DNA from: Clostridia bacterium
Lineage (GTDB): Bacteria; Bacillota; Clostridia; Christensenellales; UBA1242
Reading direction: 5' to 3'
Assembly: GCA_017503005.1 (NCBI GenBank)
Contig: JAFVTW010000017.1
Location: 1-64,000 of the forward strand
Length of the DNA: 64,000 nt
Numbering within the stretch: position 1 is the stretch's first letter; each line of letters starts with the position of its first letter. The notes beneath the pieces were generated by a model. It worked only from the letters and a program-made list of their open reading frames with translations, was not told the origin of the DNA and made no database searches. This document shows, piece after piece, positions 54,287 through 63,407 of this stretch. Both the position numbers and the translations under genes were made by a program.

Positions 54287-54884
54287 TTATGAATTAGAGT
54301 ACTTTAATAATGGTGTTAAATTGATAGCTGGTGTTGATGAAGCTGGTCGTGGGCCATTGGCTGGACCTGTATGTGCTGCAGCTGCAATTATGCCTTTAAA
54401 TAAAGACAAAATAATAGAAGAAATAAATGATAGTAAGAAACTTACTGAAAAAAAGAGAGAAGCTTTGTATGATAAGATTATTTCTACCGCTATAGCCTAC
54501 AAAATCGTCTTAATTGACGAAAAGACTATAGATGAGATAAATATTCTTAATGCAACCAAAAAAGGCATGAAAGAGGCGATTTTGGGCTTGAGTGTAAAAC
54601 CTGAATTGGTTTTGCTTGATGCTGTTAATTTGGATTTAGATATAAAAAGTGAAAGTATTATAAAAGGCGATGCAAAGAGTTATAATATAGCAGCAGCTTC
54701 TATACTGGCTAAAGTGACTAGAGATAGGCTAATGATGGAACTTGATAAAATATATCCTGAGTATAATTTCAAAAAGCATAAAGGATACGGAACAAAAGAA
54801 CATATAGAAAATTTAAAAAAATATGGTAAGTGTGATATTCATAGAGATAGTTTTATAAAGAATTTTGTGGGTGGCAATGAATAA
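54279..54884 (+). CDS. rnhB: Ribonuclease HII
   Basis: This 201-residue enzyme nicks RNA in RNA-DNA hybrids, including single ribonucleotides. Active-site blocks: GVDEAGRGPLAGPV (Asp20, Glu21), INDSKKLTEKKRE, LLDAVNL (third Asp), IKGDAKSYNIAAASILAKVTRDRLM and HKGYGTKEH. It lacks the N-terminal extension found in B. subtilis RnhB. ATG overlaps rbgA by 8 bases and the gene overlaps yraN by 8 bases, so it is tightly coupled. Confidence 0.97.
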   Translation: MLDYELEYFNNGVKLIAGVDEAGRGPLAGPVCAAAAIMPLNKDKIIEEINDSKKLTEKKREALYDKIISTAIAYKIVLIDEKTIDEINILNATKKGMKEAILGLSVKPELVLLDAVNLDLDIKSESIIKGDAKSYNIAAASILAKVTRDRLMMELDKIYPEYNFKKHKGYGTKEHIENLKKYGKCDIHRDSFIKNFVGGNE

Positions 54885-55209
54885 AGTTGGTGTTAGTGGC
54901 GAAGTACAAGCAAAAGAGTATTTGATAAAAAAGAAATACAAAATTTTGGCTTGTAACTATACTACAAAGTTGGGTGAGATAGATATTATAGCCAAGTACA
55001 AAAATGTTGTAGTTTTTGTAGAGGTAAAATCTAGAAATAGTGTAAAATATGGATTGCCTAGAGAGGCTGTAACAACACATAAACAAGTAAAAATAAAACA
55101 GGTTGCCACACAGTATCTACTATCAAATCAATTATTGGATTCTAATGTTAGATTTGATGTTATTGATATTTTGGATGGCGAATTAACACATATAGAGAAT
55201 GCATTTTAG
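54877..55209 (+). CDS. yraN: YraN family (UPF0102) endonuclease-like protein
   Basis: This 110-residue protein has a restriction-endonuclease-like fold: GEVQAKEYLIKKKYKILACNYTTKLGEIDIIAKYKNVVVFVEVKSR shows the GEID and (V)EVKxR catalytic-type residues (about residues 9-53). Function is uncertain; it is often next to rnhB. The ATG at 54877 overlaps rnhB by 8 bases; a TTG four codons earlier is less likely. Last gene of the operon; no clear terminator follows, and the rplS promoter begins about 55 bases later. Confidence 0.9.
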   Translation: MNKVGVSGEVQAKEYLIKKKYKILACNYTTKLGEIDIIAKYKNVVVFVEVKSRNSVKYGLPREAVTTHKQVKIKQVATQYLLSNQLLDSNVRFDVIDILDGELTHIENAF

Positions 55210-55264
55210 AATTTGATATATATGACTATTTAAAGGCAAAAACTTTAAAATATTTACGAATATT

Positions 55265-55292
55265 TTGTAAAAAATACTTGTATTAATATAAT
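55265..55292 (+). promoter_or_regulatory. rplS promoter
   Basis: TTGTAA (55265-55270), a 16-base spacer, then TATAAT (55287-55292). This leaves about 90 bases of 5' leader. Confidence 0.7.
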
Positions 55293-55311
55293 TGTTATGT
55301 TATTATATTCT

Positions 55312-55360
55312 AGTGACTTCGGTTGGTCCGCTGATAACTATATGTGTCATGAACAACTAA
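55312..55360 (+). promoter_or_regulatory. Candidate L19 leader (autoregulatory RNA)
   Basis: A structured leader directly upstream of rplS. GTTG (55322-55325) pairs with CAAC (55354-55357), and inside it TGATA (55332-55336) pairs with TGTCA (55345-55349), leaving an asymmetric internal loop (GTCCGC / TGAA). A ribosomal L19 leader is known in low-GC Gram-positives at this position. I match by position and shape, not by a covariance search. Confidence 0.5.
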
Positions 55361-55387
55361 TAAAATATTAGGAGGAAATTGTAAGTC

Positions 55388-55747
55388 ATGAATTTAATCG
55401 ATTTAATTGAAAAAGAAAACTTAAAACCTGAACTTCCAGAATTTGCTGTTGGTGACACTGTTAGAGTGTTCATTAAGATTGTTGAAGGAGATAAAGAAAG
55501 ACTTCAAGCATTTGAAGGTGTTGTTATCGCTAAGAGACATTCAAGTGTAAGAGAAACATTTACAGTTCGTCGTGTATCTTTCGGTGTAGGTGTTGAAAAG
55601 ACATTCCCATTACACAGCCCAAGAATCGATCACATCGAAGTATTGAAGAAAGGTAAAGTTAGAAGAGCTAAATTGTATTACTTACGCAATTTATCAGGTA
55701 AAGCAGCTAAAATTAAAGAAAAACAAACAACAAAAACTGCTGAATAA
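55388..55747 (+). CDS. rplS: 50S ribosomal protein L19
   Basis: This 119-residue large-subunit protein at the 30S-50S interface is recognised by [35 protein letters not shown] and the following [28 protein letters not shown] and [18 protein letters not shown] blocks. AGGAGG lies about 12 bases before the ATG. It forms a single-gene unit with its own promoter, leader and terminator, displaced from its usual place between trmD and rbgA. Confidence 0.98.
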   Translation: MNLIDLIEKENLKPELPEFAVGDTVRVFIKIVEGDKERLQAFEGVVIAKRHSSVRETFTVRRVSFGVGVEKTFPLHSPRIDHIEVLKKGKVRRAKLYYLRNLSGKAAKIKEKQTTKTAE

Positions 55748-55757
55748 CAAAAAATAT

Positions 55758-55787
55758 CCGTATATGTTTTCATATACGGTTTTTTTG
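55758..55787 (+). terminator. rplS terminator
   Basis: CCGTATATG-TTTT-CATATACGG followed by T7, a perfect 9-base stem. Confidence 0.95.
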
Positions 55788-55788
55788 T

Positions 55789-55952
55789 GCCTTTTTATAT
55801 TATATATATAATAAAGTATAATATTATATATATTATATAAACTTTAGTTTATGTTTTTTAACTTTGAATTATTTTGTTGTTAAAATTATATTTATTTGAT
55901 ATCATATTAATCGTAGTATTTTTTATAATTATTTTAGGAGTATAATAAATTT
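55789..55952 (+). other. Very AT-rich intergenic region before comM
   Basis: About 55794-55842 is nearly pure A/T with alternating TATA/ATAT runs. The perfect inverted repeat ATAAACT-TT-AGTTTAT lies at 55837-55852. An extended -10-like TGT-TAAAAT lies at 55878-55886 but without a clear -35. No gene is seen. Confidence 0.5.
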
Positions 55953-57488
55953 ATGCTTTCAATTACAAAGAGTTTTGGACTTAGTGGTATAGAAGGATAT
56001 GAAGTTAGAGTAGAGACAGATATCAATGCAGGACTACCTGGCTACGACATTGTAGGGCTAGTAGGTACTGCTATTAAGGAGAGTAAAGAAAGGGTAAGAA
56101 GTGCTATCAAAAATAGTGGTTTAGATTATCCTATCAATAAAATTACAGTTAATCTTGCTCCTGCTGATACCAAAAAAGAAGGTCCAGTTTATGACCTTGC
56201 TATAGCTGTGGGATTGCTTGCTGCAACTAAGCAGGTTGATATCAAAAAATCTAAAGAATATGTTTTCTTAGGAGAATTATCTTTAGACGGTACAGTTAGA
56301 AAAATAAATGGTGTATTGCCTATATTGATATCTGCAAAGCAAAAGGGTTTAAATAATATTATTATTCCTGCAGACAATCAAAACGAAGCAAGTTATTTGA
56401 GTGGATTAAATGTATATGCAGTTTCATCACTAAGTGAGGTTGTTAAATTTTTAAATGGTGAGTATGTTATTGAGCCAGTTAAATTTAATGATTACAACGA
56501 AAAAGTGAATAATTTTGAAAATCCATACAATTTCAAAAATGTTAAAGGTCAAAACAATGCTAAAAGGGCATTAGAAATAGCTGCTGCTGGTGGGCACAAT
56601 CTTCTTATGGTGGGCCCTCCTGGTTCGGGTAAGACATTACTTGCAAAGTGTTTTCCTAGTATATTGCCAAAGTTGACTTTTGAAGAGGCTTTGGAAGTGA
56701 CCAAGATACACAGTGTTGCAGGAGTATTAGATGGTTCTGTGGGCATTATATGTGCTAGACCATTCCGTTCTCCGCATCACACAGCTACAACCATAGCTCT
56801 TACCGGTGGTGGTAGAACAGCTAAACCAGGCGAAATTAGTTTGGCTCACAATGGAGTGCTATTCTTAGATGAATTGCCAGAGTATTCTAGACAATCTATC
56901 GAAACTCTTAGACAACCATTGGAAGATGCTGTTATCAATGTTGCTAGATTAGAGTCTACAGTAGAATATCCTGCGAACTTTACACTTATAGCTAGTATGA
57001 ATCCTTGTCCATGTGGTAATTATGGCAACAAGGAAAAAGAGTGTAAATGTACACCTCAACAAATTCATAAGTATTTAGCTAAGCTTTCAGGTCCACTTAT
57101 GGATAGAATAGATATGCATATCGAAGTGGACAATGTAAAATATGCTGATTTACAATCAGAATCACTAGAAGAGAGTAGTGAATCAGTAAAGACTAGGGTA
57201 GACAGTGCTAGACAAATACAATTAGAAAGATTTAAACAAAGTAAGAATTACAGTAATTCAAAGATGAATGATGTTCAATTAAAGAAGTATTGTAAATTAG
57301 ATGAAGAAAGTCAAGATGTGCTAAAATTAGCTTTTGAAAGTTATGGTTTAAGTGCTAGAGCATATAGTAGAATACTAAAGGTTGCTAGAACTATAGCTGA
57401 CCTAGATGGTAAACCAAATATTGAGTTAGAACACATAATGGAAGCTATATCGTATAGAACATTAGACAAAAAATATTGGAATAATTAA
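55953..57488 (+). CDS. comM: YifB/ComM family Mg-chelatase-like AAA+ ATPase
   Basis: This 511-residue AAA+ protein is of the YifB/ComM family. N-terminal Lon-protease-like (ChlI) domain, residues about 20-140 (GLPGYDIVGLVGTAIKESKERVRSAI). AAA+ core with Walker A GPPGSGKT (221-228), FRSPHHTATTIALTGGGR, Walker B-like LFLDELPEYSR, and NPCPCGNYGNKEKECKCTP (metal-like Cys cluster). C-terminal Mg-chelatase domain (KNYSNSKMNDVQLKKYC ... SARAYSRILKVARTIADL). In naturally competent bacteria ComM is a branch-migration helicase for incoming DNA. It is next to dprA, supporting a DNA uptake/recombination role. AGGAG is 12 bases before the ATG. Confidence 0.93.
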   Translation: MLSITKSFGLSGIEGYEVRVETDINAGLPGYDIVGLVGTAIKESKERVRSAIKNSGLDYPINKITVNLAPADTKKEGPVYDLAIAVGLLAATKQVDIKKSKEYVFLGELSLDGTVRKINGVLPILISAKQKGLNNIIIPADNQNEASYLSGLNVYAVSSLSEVVKFLNGEYVIEPVKFNDYNEKVNNFENPYNFKNVKGQNNAKRALEIAAAGGHNLLMVGPPGSGKTLLAKCFPSILPKLTFEEALEVTKIHSVAGVLDGSVGIICARPFRSPHHTATTIALTGGGRTAKPGEISLAHNGVLFLDELPEYSRQSIETLRQPLEDAVINVARLESTVEYPANFTLIASMNPCPCGNYGNKEKECKCTPQQIHKYLAKLSGPLMDRIDMHIEVDNVKYADLQSESLEESSESVKTRVDSARQIQLERFKQSKNYSNSKMNDVQLKKYCKLDEESQDVLKLAFESYGLSARAYSRILKVARTIADLDGKPNIELEHIMEAISYRTLDKKYWNN

Positions 57489-57490
57489 TT

Positions 57491-58573
57491 ATGTTAAATA
57501 AACAAGAAAAAGCAATTTTGTTTTTGACTGGTTGCGATTTTATTACTTACAAGAAACAACTTAAAATAGTGGAAGAAGTAGTATTAGATAATCTATTTGA
57601 TAACTTTACTCAGTTTATAGAAGATGTGTCTACAATCTTAACACAAAAAGAAATAGACAAGCTTAAAGAAGAATTTGATGAAGTTAAACTAAATAACTAC
57701 ATTTCAAACTTAAATAGTGCAAATATATCTGTGGTTACTATTATGTCTAGTAACTATTCAAAATTATTAAAAGAAATTGATAATCCACCTTTACTATTGT
57801 ATGCCAAAGGTGATGTATCGCTATTGAACTCTACTTGTGTAGCTATAGTGGGTACTCGTAGGGCATCTAGATATGGTAAAGATGTTACAGAACAATTTAG
57901 TAGTGCACTTGCAAAATCTGGTGTTACTATTGTGAGTGGATTAGCTGATGGTGTAGATACTTTCTCACATCAATCGTGTGTAAATGCTAAAGGAAAAACC
58001 ATTGCAGTTTTAGGTGGCGGAATAAACAATATTTATCCTGCTACAAATACAAATTTAGCAAACAAAATTATAGAAACAGGTGGACTTATTGTTAGTGAAT
58101 ATAAACCTAATGAAAAGCCACAAACATATTATTTCCCTGTAAGAAATAGGATTATTGCAGGACTAAGCAAAGCAGTGCTTATTACAGAAGCTACCGAAAA
58201 GAGTGGTAGTATGCACACTAAAAATTATGCTTTAGAATTTGGCAGAGAAGTTTTTGCAGTGCCAGGTAGAATAAATGATATATATTCTAGTGGTTGCAAC
58301 AAAATTATAAAGACTTGTCAAAGTGCTATTGCACTAGAGCCAAATGATGTGTTAAACTTTTTGGGCAAGAATTTTGTAGAAAACCAAACAAAAGTTGTAC
58401 AGTATAGTTTAACAGACAAAATTATTTTAGATATAATAGATGTTAATGAAGTTCACTATGAAGAAATCCTGGCTAAGAGTGGATTAGATAGTAAAGAACT
58501 TAATACTAATTTAATTAGGTTAGAACTTAAAAATCTAATTAAGAAATTACCAGGGAATTTTTATAGCAAATAG
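57491..58573 (+). CDS. dprA: DNA-processing protein DprA
   Basis: This 360-residue protein loads RecA on single-stranded DNA in transformation. Rossmann-like core: CVAIVGTRRASRYGKDV, VSGLADGVDTFSHQ, TIAVLGGGINNIYPATN, GGLIVSEY, FPVRNRIIAGLSKAVLITEA, SGSMHTKNYALEFGREVFAVPG and SSGCNKII. A C-terminal winged-helix DML1-like domain follows (about 300-360), preceded by an N-terminal helical part (1-90). It starts 2 bases after comM, and both precede topA as in many Firmicutes. Confidence 0.96.
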   Translation: MLNKQEKAILFLTGCDFITYKKQLKIVEEVVLDNLFDNFTQFIEDVSTILTQKEIDKLKEEFDEVKLNNYISNLNSANISVVTIMSSNYSKLLKEIDNPPLLLYAKGDVSLLNSTCVAIVGTRRASRYGKDVTEQFSSALAKSGVTIVSGLADGVDTFSHQSCVNAKGKTIAVLGGGINNIYPATNTNLANKIIETGGLIVSEYKPNEKPQTYYFPVRNRIIAGLSKAVLITEATEKSGSMHTKNYALEFGREVFAVPGRINDIYSSGCNKIIKTCQSAIALEPNDVLNFLGKNFVENQTKVVQYSLTDKIILDIIDVNEVHYEEILAKSGLDSKELNTNLIRLELKNLIKKLPGNFYSK

Positions 58574-58584
58574 TTGGAGGAATA

Positions 58585-60708
58585 ATGAACTTAGTAATTA
58601 TAGAAGGTGTTGGTAAACAAGATACAATCAAAAAGTATTTGGGTAGCAACTTCGAAGTTGTGGCAACAAAGGGTCATGTAAGAGATTTACCAGAAAAAAG
58701 TCTTGGTGTAAATTTGTATGAAAATTTTAGACCACAATATGAGATAATGCCAGACAAGAAAGATGTTGTTAAAATGTTGCAAGAAAAAGCTAAAAAGGCT
58801 GACAAAATATATCTAGCAACCGACCCAGATAGAGAGGGGGAAGCTATTAGCTGGCACTTATGCAATATTTTAGGATTAAACGAAAATGATCCAGTTAGAA
58901 TTACATTTAACGAAATTTCAAAAAATGCTATCAATAAGGGTTTAGAAAATCCTAGAGGAATAGATTTGAAACTTGTAAATGCACAACAAGCTCGTCGTGT
59001 TTTAGATAGATTAGTGGGTTACAAAATATCTCCTATTCTATGTAAAAAAATACAACCTAGACTAAGTGCTGGTCGTGTACAAAGTGTAGCATTGAAATTA
59101 GTAGTAGATAGAGAACATGAAATTCAAAAGTTTGTACCTACTGAGTACTGGACATTAAATGCTGACTTATATCCAAACAATATAAAAGATATATTTAAGG
59201 CTACTCTTACAAAGTTTAAAGGCAAAAAAGCTGTTATTGAAAATAAAGAACAAATGGATAATGCTTTAAACGAACTTAATGGTAATAAGTTTGAAGTAAA
59301 ATCTGTAAAAAAGACTGTTCAAAAGACTCATGCTCAAGCTCCATATACTACATCTACAATGCAACAAGAAGCTCTAAACAAATTAGGTTTCAATCTAAAA
59401 AAAGCTAGTTTCTGTGCTCAAGAATTGTACGAAGGTGTAAACTTGGGTGAAGAGGGCAAAGTGGCTCTTATCACATATATTCGTACTGACTCTGTTCGTG
59501 TAGCACCAGAAGCTATGGAGATGGCTAAACAACACATATTGGCAACCTATGGTGAAAAGTATTATCCTAGCAAACCAAATTTCTACAAAACAAAAGATAG
59601 TGCTCAAGATGCCCACGAAGCTATCCGTCCTATTTCTTTGGATCGCACACCAGAAAAGGTAAAGCCTTATTTAAATGCTGATAATTATAAATTGTACAAA
59701 CTAATATATAACAAGTTTGTAGCCAGCCAAATGGCAGAAGCTACACACAACCTTGTTGTGGCTGAAATTCAAAATGGGGAGTATACTTTCAAGGCTAGTG
59801 GTAAAACACCTGTTTTTGACGGATTTATGGCTGCATATAGCATAGATAAGAAGTCAAATAAGAAAGTTGATAACGAAGAAAATGAAGAAGAAGGATTAAA
59901 TGATAAATTGCCACCACTACAAGAAGGTGATGTATTAAATTTAGATAAGTTTATTCCTGCTCAAAAGTTTACAAAACCACCACAAAGATTTACAGAAGCT
60001 ACACTAGTTAAGGAAATGGAAGACAAGGGTATAGGTCGTCCTGCTACATATACACCTACTATTACATTATTAGCTAGTCGTCATTATACAGACAAAGATG
60101 GCAAATATCTAAAACCTACAGAATTAGGTGAGAAGATTAATGAATTATTAGAGTCATATTTTAGTGATGTAATCAATGTAAAATTTACAGCTAAAATGGA
60201 AAGCCAACTAGATGATGTTGCTACTCAAGGTATCGACTGGCAAGATATGGTAGGTATATTCTACAAGGATTTTTCTAAGCTGTTATATGCTTGTGATAAA
60301 GATAGTGTAAAATTCAAAATACCACCTAAAGAAACAGATGTTGTTTGTGAAAAATGTGGTTCTAAGATGGTTATAAGAACTGGTAAATATGGCGAATTCT
60401 TAGCTTGCTCAAATTATCCTGAATGTAAGCATATTCAATCTATAACCAAAGAAGTAGCTAAATGTCCAAAATGTGGTAAACCAGTTTTGGAAAGAAAGAG
60501 CAAAAAGGGTAAGATTTTCTATGGTTGTTCTGGATATCCGGAATGTGACTTTGTTTCTTGGGAAATGCCTACAGAATACAAATGTCCAAAATGCGGTGAG
60601 TATCTTACAAACAAAAAGACATATGGCACATCTAGATATAAATGTTCAAATCCAGAATGTGATTATACAAAAGTAGTAAAAAAACCTAAAGAAAGCGAAG
60701 AAAAATAA
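58585..60708 (+). CDS. topA: DNA topoisomerase I
   Basis: This 707-residue type IA topoisomerase relaxes negative supercoils. TOPRIM domain with ATDPDREGE (Asp80, Asp82, Glu84), catalytic Tyr298 in TYIRTDSVR, core motifs PYTTSTMQQEA and GIGRPATYTPTI, and three C-terminal C4 zinc fingers (CEKCG...CSNYPEC, CPKCG...CSGYPEC, CPKCG...CSNPEC). Unusual: the normally near-invariant N-terminal ESPAKAKTI reads EGVGKQDTI. The catalytic Glu (residue 7) and Lys (residue 11) are kept while SPA is replaced by GVG. GGAGG precedes the ATG. It is followed by trmFO. Confidence 0.97.
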   Translation: MNLVIIEGVGKQDTIKKYLGSNFEVVATKGHVRDLPEKSLGVNLYENFRPQYEIMPDKKDVVKMLQEKAKKADKIYLATDPDREGEAISWHLCNILGLNENDPVRITFNEISKNAINKGLENPRGIDLKLVNAQQARRVLDRLVGYKISPILCKKIQPRLSAGRVQSVALKLVVDREHEIQKFVPTEYWTLNADLYPNNIKDIFKATLTKFKGKKAVIENKEQMDNALNELNGNKFEVKSVKKTVQKTHAQAPYTTSTMQQEALNKLGFNLKKASFCAQELYEGVNLGEEGKVALITYIRTDSVRVAPEAMEMAKQHILATYGEKYYPSKPNFYKTKDSAQDAHEAIRPISLDRTPEKVKPYLNADNYKLYKLIYNKFVASQMAEATHNLVVAEIQNGEYTFKASGKTPVFDGFMAAYSIDKKSNKKVDNEENEEEGLNDKLPPLQEGDVLNLDKFIPAQKFTKPPQRFTEATLVKEMEDKGIGRPATYTPTITLLASRHYTDKDGKYLKPTELGEKINELLESYFSDVINVKFTAKMESQLDDVATQGIDWQDMVGIFYKDFSKLLYACDKDSVKFKIPPKETDVVCEKCGSKMVIRTGKYGEFLACSNYPECKHIQSITKEVAKCPKCGKPVLERKSKKGKIFYGCSGYPECDFVSWEMPTEYKCPKCGEYLTNKKTYGTSRYKCSNPECDYTKVVKKPKESEEK

Positions 60709-60711
60709 TAT

Positions 60712-60735
60712 TGCATAGCAGTATGCATAGTAGTA
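60712..60735. repeat. Short palindromic element, copy 2 (after topA)
   Basis: TGCATA-GCAG-TATGCA (60712-60727) followed by TAGTAGTA. The reverse complement of 60722-60734 is ACTACTATGCATA, identical to 35548-35560 after valS. It lies 3 bases after the topA stop. Confidence 0.65.
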
Positions 60736-60751
60736 TAAAGGATAAACAAGT

Positions 60752-62068
60752 ATGGTAAAAGAAGTCAATATTATTGGTGCTGGTTTAGCTGGTAGCGAAG
60801 CTTGTTATCAATTGTTAAAAAGAGGATACAAAGTTAATTTGTTTGAGATGAAACCAAACAAATTTTCTGCTGCTCACAAAAATAAAAATTTTGCTGAACT
60901 TGTTTGTTCTAATTCGCTAAAATCAAACGATGTTACATCAGCTTGTGGACTTTTAAAAGAAGAACTTAGAATGTTAGACTCACTAGTAATCAAGGTTGCA
61001 GATAGAGTTAGTGTTCCTGCAGGTAGTGCTTTGGCTGTGGATAGAGAAATGTTTAGCCAACAAATTACTGACGAGCTAAAATCTTATCCAAACTTAAATG
61101 TGGTTAATACTGAAGTTGAAAGCTTTGATTTGACTAAGCCTACTATAGTTGCTACAGGCCCTTTGACATCTGACAGTTTAGCAAGTTTTTTAAAAACAGT
61201 ATTTAATGATGATTATTTGTATTTCTTTGATGCTATAGCTCCTATCGTAAGCTATGATGGAATTGATTTTGATAGTGCATTTGTAGCAGATAGATATGAC
61301 AAAGGTACAGGCGATTATATCAACTGTCCTATGAATAAAGAAGAGTATGAAATTTTCTACAACGAACTAGTAAAAGCAGAATCTGTACAACTAAAAGATT
61401 TTGAAAATTCAAAAGTTTTTGAAGGTTGTATGCCTGTAGAAGTTTTGGCTAAAAGAGGTATAGATGCACTTCGTTTTGGCCCACTAAAACCAGTAGGACT
61501 TACAGACCCTAAGACTGGTAGATATCCTTATGCTTGTGTACAACTTCGTAGGGAAACAAACAATCTAGATATGTTTAATATGGTAGGATTTCAAACTAAT
61601 CTTACATTTAAAGAACAAGATAGAGTGTTTAAGCTTATACCAGCACTTAAGAATGCTGAATTTTTAAGGTTTGGTGTTATGCATAGAAACACCTTTATAA
61701 ATGCACCTACTATTTTAAATAGATATTTCCAAGTTAAGGCATATCCAAATGTGTTTGTTGCTGGTCAATTAAGTGGTGTAGAAGGGTATGTAGAAAGCAT
61801 AGCTGGTGGATTGTTGTGTGCTATAAATATTGACAAACACTTAAACAATTTGTCTATGGTAGATTTTACAAATCAAACTATGATAGGTGCATTGTCAAAC
61901 TATATAGAATGTGCTAATCCAAAACATTTTCAACCTATGGCTAGTAATATGGGTATATTAAATGGTGTTGGTGAAAGAATAAAAGATAAAAAAGAAAAAT
62001 ACAAAAAATTAAGTGATATTGCATTAAACAAAATGAAAGAAATTATCGAAGAAAATTCTATTAATTAA
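60752..62068 (+). CDS. trmFO: Methylenetetrahydrofolate-tRNA-(uracil-5-)-methyltransferase TrmFO
   Basis: This 438-residue FAD/folate-dependent enzyme makes m5U54 (ribothymidine) in tRNA. FAD-binding [29 protein letters not shown] (GAGLAG at residues 9-14), [61 protein letters not shown] (catalytic Cys) and [22 protein letters not shown] are all typical. AAAGGA is 9 bases before the ATG. It is followed directly by hslU; the xerC and hslV genes normally between them in Firmicutes are missing. Confidence 0.98.
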   Translation: MVKEVNIIGAGLAGSEACYQLLKRGYKVNLFEMKPNKFSAAHKNKNFAELVCSNSLKSNDVTSACGLLKEELRMLDSLVIKVADRVSVPAGSALAVDREMFSQQITDELKSYPNLNVVNTEVESFDLTKPTIVATGPLTSDSLASFLKTVFNDDYLYFFDAIAPIVSYDGIDFDSAFVADRYDKGTGDYINCPMNKEEYEIFYNELVKAESVQLKDFENSKVFEGCMPVEVLAKRGIDALRFGPLKPVGLTDPKTGRYPYACVQLRRETNNLDMFNMVGFQTNLTFKEQDRVFKLIPALKNAEFLRFGVMHRNTFINAPTILNRYFQVKAYPNVFVAGQLSGVEGYVESIAGGLLCAINIDKHLNNLSMVDFTNQTMIGALSNYIECANPKHFQPMASNMGILNGVGERIKDKKEKYKKLSDIALNKMKEIIEENSIN

Positions 62069-62078
62069 GGAGAGTATT

Positions 62079-63407
62079 ATGGAATTATCACCAAAGCAAA
62101 TTGTTGTAGAATTAGACAAATACATTGTGGGTCAAAGCAGTGCAAAAAGGGCAGTTGCTGTTGCACTTAGAAATAGATATCGTCGTAGCAAATTGCCTAA
62201 AGAAATGCGAGATGAAATTACACCAAAGAATATCATAATGAAAGGACCTACCGGTGTAGGTAAAACAGAAATTGCTAGAAGATTAGCGAAATTAGTCAAA
62301 GCTCCTTTTGTAAAGGTAGAAGCTACCAAGTTTACCGAAGTTGGTTATGTAGGTAGAGATTGTGAAAGTATGATTAGGGATTTGGTTGATGTTTCTGTAA
62401 GACTAGTGAAAGAAGAAAAACTTCACGAAGTTGGTGTAAAAGCCGAAGAAAATGTAAACAACAAAATATTAGATGTAATTTATGCTAATCGTAGACAAGA
62501 CAATTTAGACAAAGATGTAGATGTTTTAAGACAAGAAATTTTAGATGATATTAAGTCTGGCAAATTAGATAATGAAATTATTGAAATTGCAGTTCAAGAT
62601 GCTGGTAAACCTATAGGTGTTATGGCTGGTATGGGAGCAGAACTTGATTTGGGGAATATGCTAGGTTCTATATTCCCACCACAAAAGAAGAAAAAGAAAT
62701 TAACTGTAGAAAAAGCTAAAGAACTCCTTATGATAGAGGAAAGTGATAAGCTTATAGATACTGACAATCTTAATGCAGAAGCTATTAGAAGAGCAGAGCA
62801 AGAAGGCATTATATTTATTGATGAAATAGACAAGATTGCAGGTAAAAACTCAAAAGGTCCCGATGTAAGTAGAGAGGGTGTTCAAAGAGATATTTTACCA
62901 CTAGTAGAAGGCTGTAATGTAACAACCAAATATGGTGTAATTAAGACTGACTATATTTTATTTGTAGCAGCAGGTGCATTCCATATTACTAAGGTGGACG
63001 ACTTGATTCCTGAGTTCCAAGGAAGATTCCCTATTAGAGTAGAATTAAACAATCTAACCAAAGATGATTTCTACAATATTCTTACACAACCAAAGAATGC
63101 TCTTACAAAGCAATATTCCCAAATGTTAAGTGTAGATAATATTAATTTGTCATTTACAGAAGATGCACTTAAAGAAGTTGCTCGTATAGCAGAGTACGAA
63201 AACGAAAATGATGAAAATATAGGTGCTAGAAGATTGCACACTATATTAGAACTATTACTAGAAGATATTTCATTTAATGCAGATGGTAGTCATCCTATGT
63301 TGGATGTGGTTATAAACAAAGAGTATGTAGAAAAGGTTTATAAGGAGTCTGGATTAAAGAATTCTAAGAAAAAAATTCCATTAGGATTTAATGTTTTAAA
63401 TGAATAA
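62079..63407 (+). CDS. hslU: HslU (ClpY) AAA+ unfoldase, apparently without HslV nearby
   Basis: This 442-residue AAA+ protein is normally the unfoldase partner of the HslV peptidase. Walker A GPTGVGKT (56-63), pore loop GYVG (89-92), an intermediate I-domain (about 110-230), Walker [10 protein letters not shown] (about 244-252) and sensor/arginine region [10 protein letters not shown] are present, so ATPase function looks intact. The family's usual C-terminus, a ...DLSRFIL-type tail that docks into HslV, is replaced by [18 protein letters not shown]. hslV is not between trmFO and hslU (10-base gap). It may work without HslV, or with a copy elsewhere. AAGGAGAG precedes the ATG. Confidence 0.93.
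   Translation: MELSPKQIVVELDKYIVGQSSAKRAVAVALRNRYRRSKLPKEMRDEITPKNIIMKGPTGVGKTEIARRLAKLVKAPFVKVEATKFTEVGYVGRDCESMIRDLVDVSVRLVKEEKLHEVGVKAEENVNNKILDVIYANRRQDNLDKDVDVLRQEILDDIKSGKLDNEIIEIAVQDAGKPIGVMAGMGAELDLGNMLGSIFPPQKKKKKLTVEKAKELLMIEESDKLIDTDNLNAEAIRRAEQEGIIFIDEIDKIAGKNSKGPDVSREGVQRDILPLVEGCNVTTKYGVIKTDYILFVAAGAFHITKVDDLIPEFQGRFPIRVELNNLTKDDFYNILTQPKNALTKQYSQMLSVDNINLSFTEDALKEVARIAEYENENDENIGARRLHTILELLLEDISFNADGSHPMLDVVINKEYVEKVYKESGLKNSKKKIPLGFNVLNE

Noticed and set aside
62068-62079. A hidden or broken hslV between trmFO and hslU
   Set aside because: Only 10 bases separate the genes, so there is no room for a remnant.
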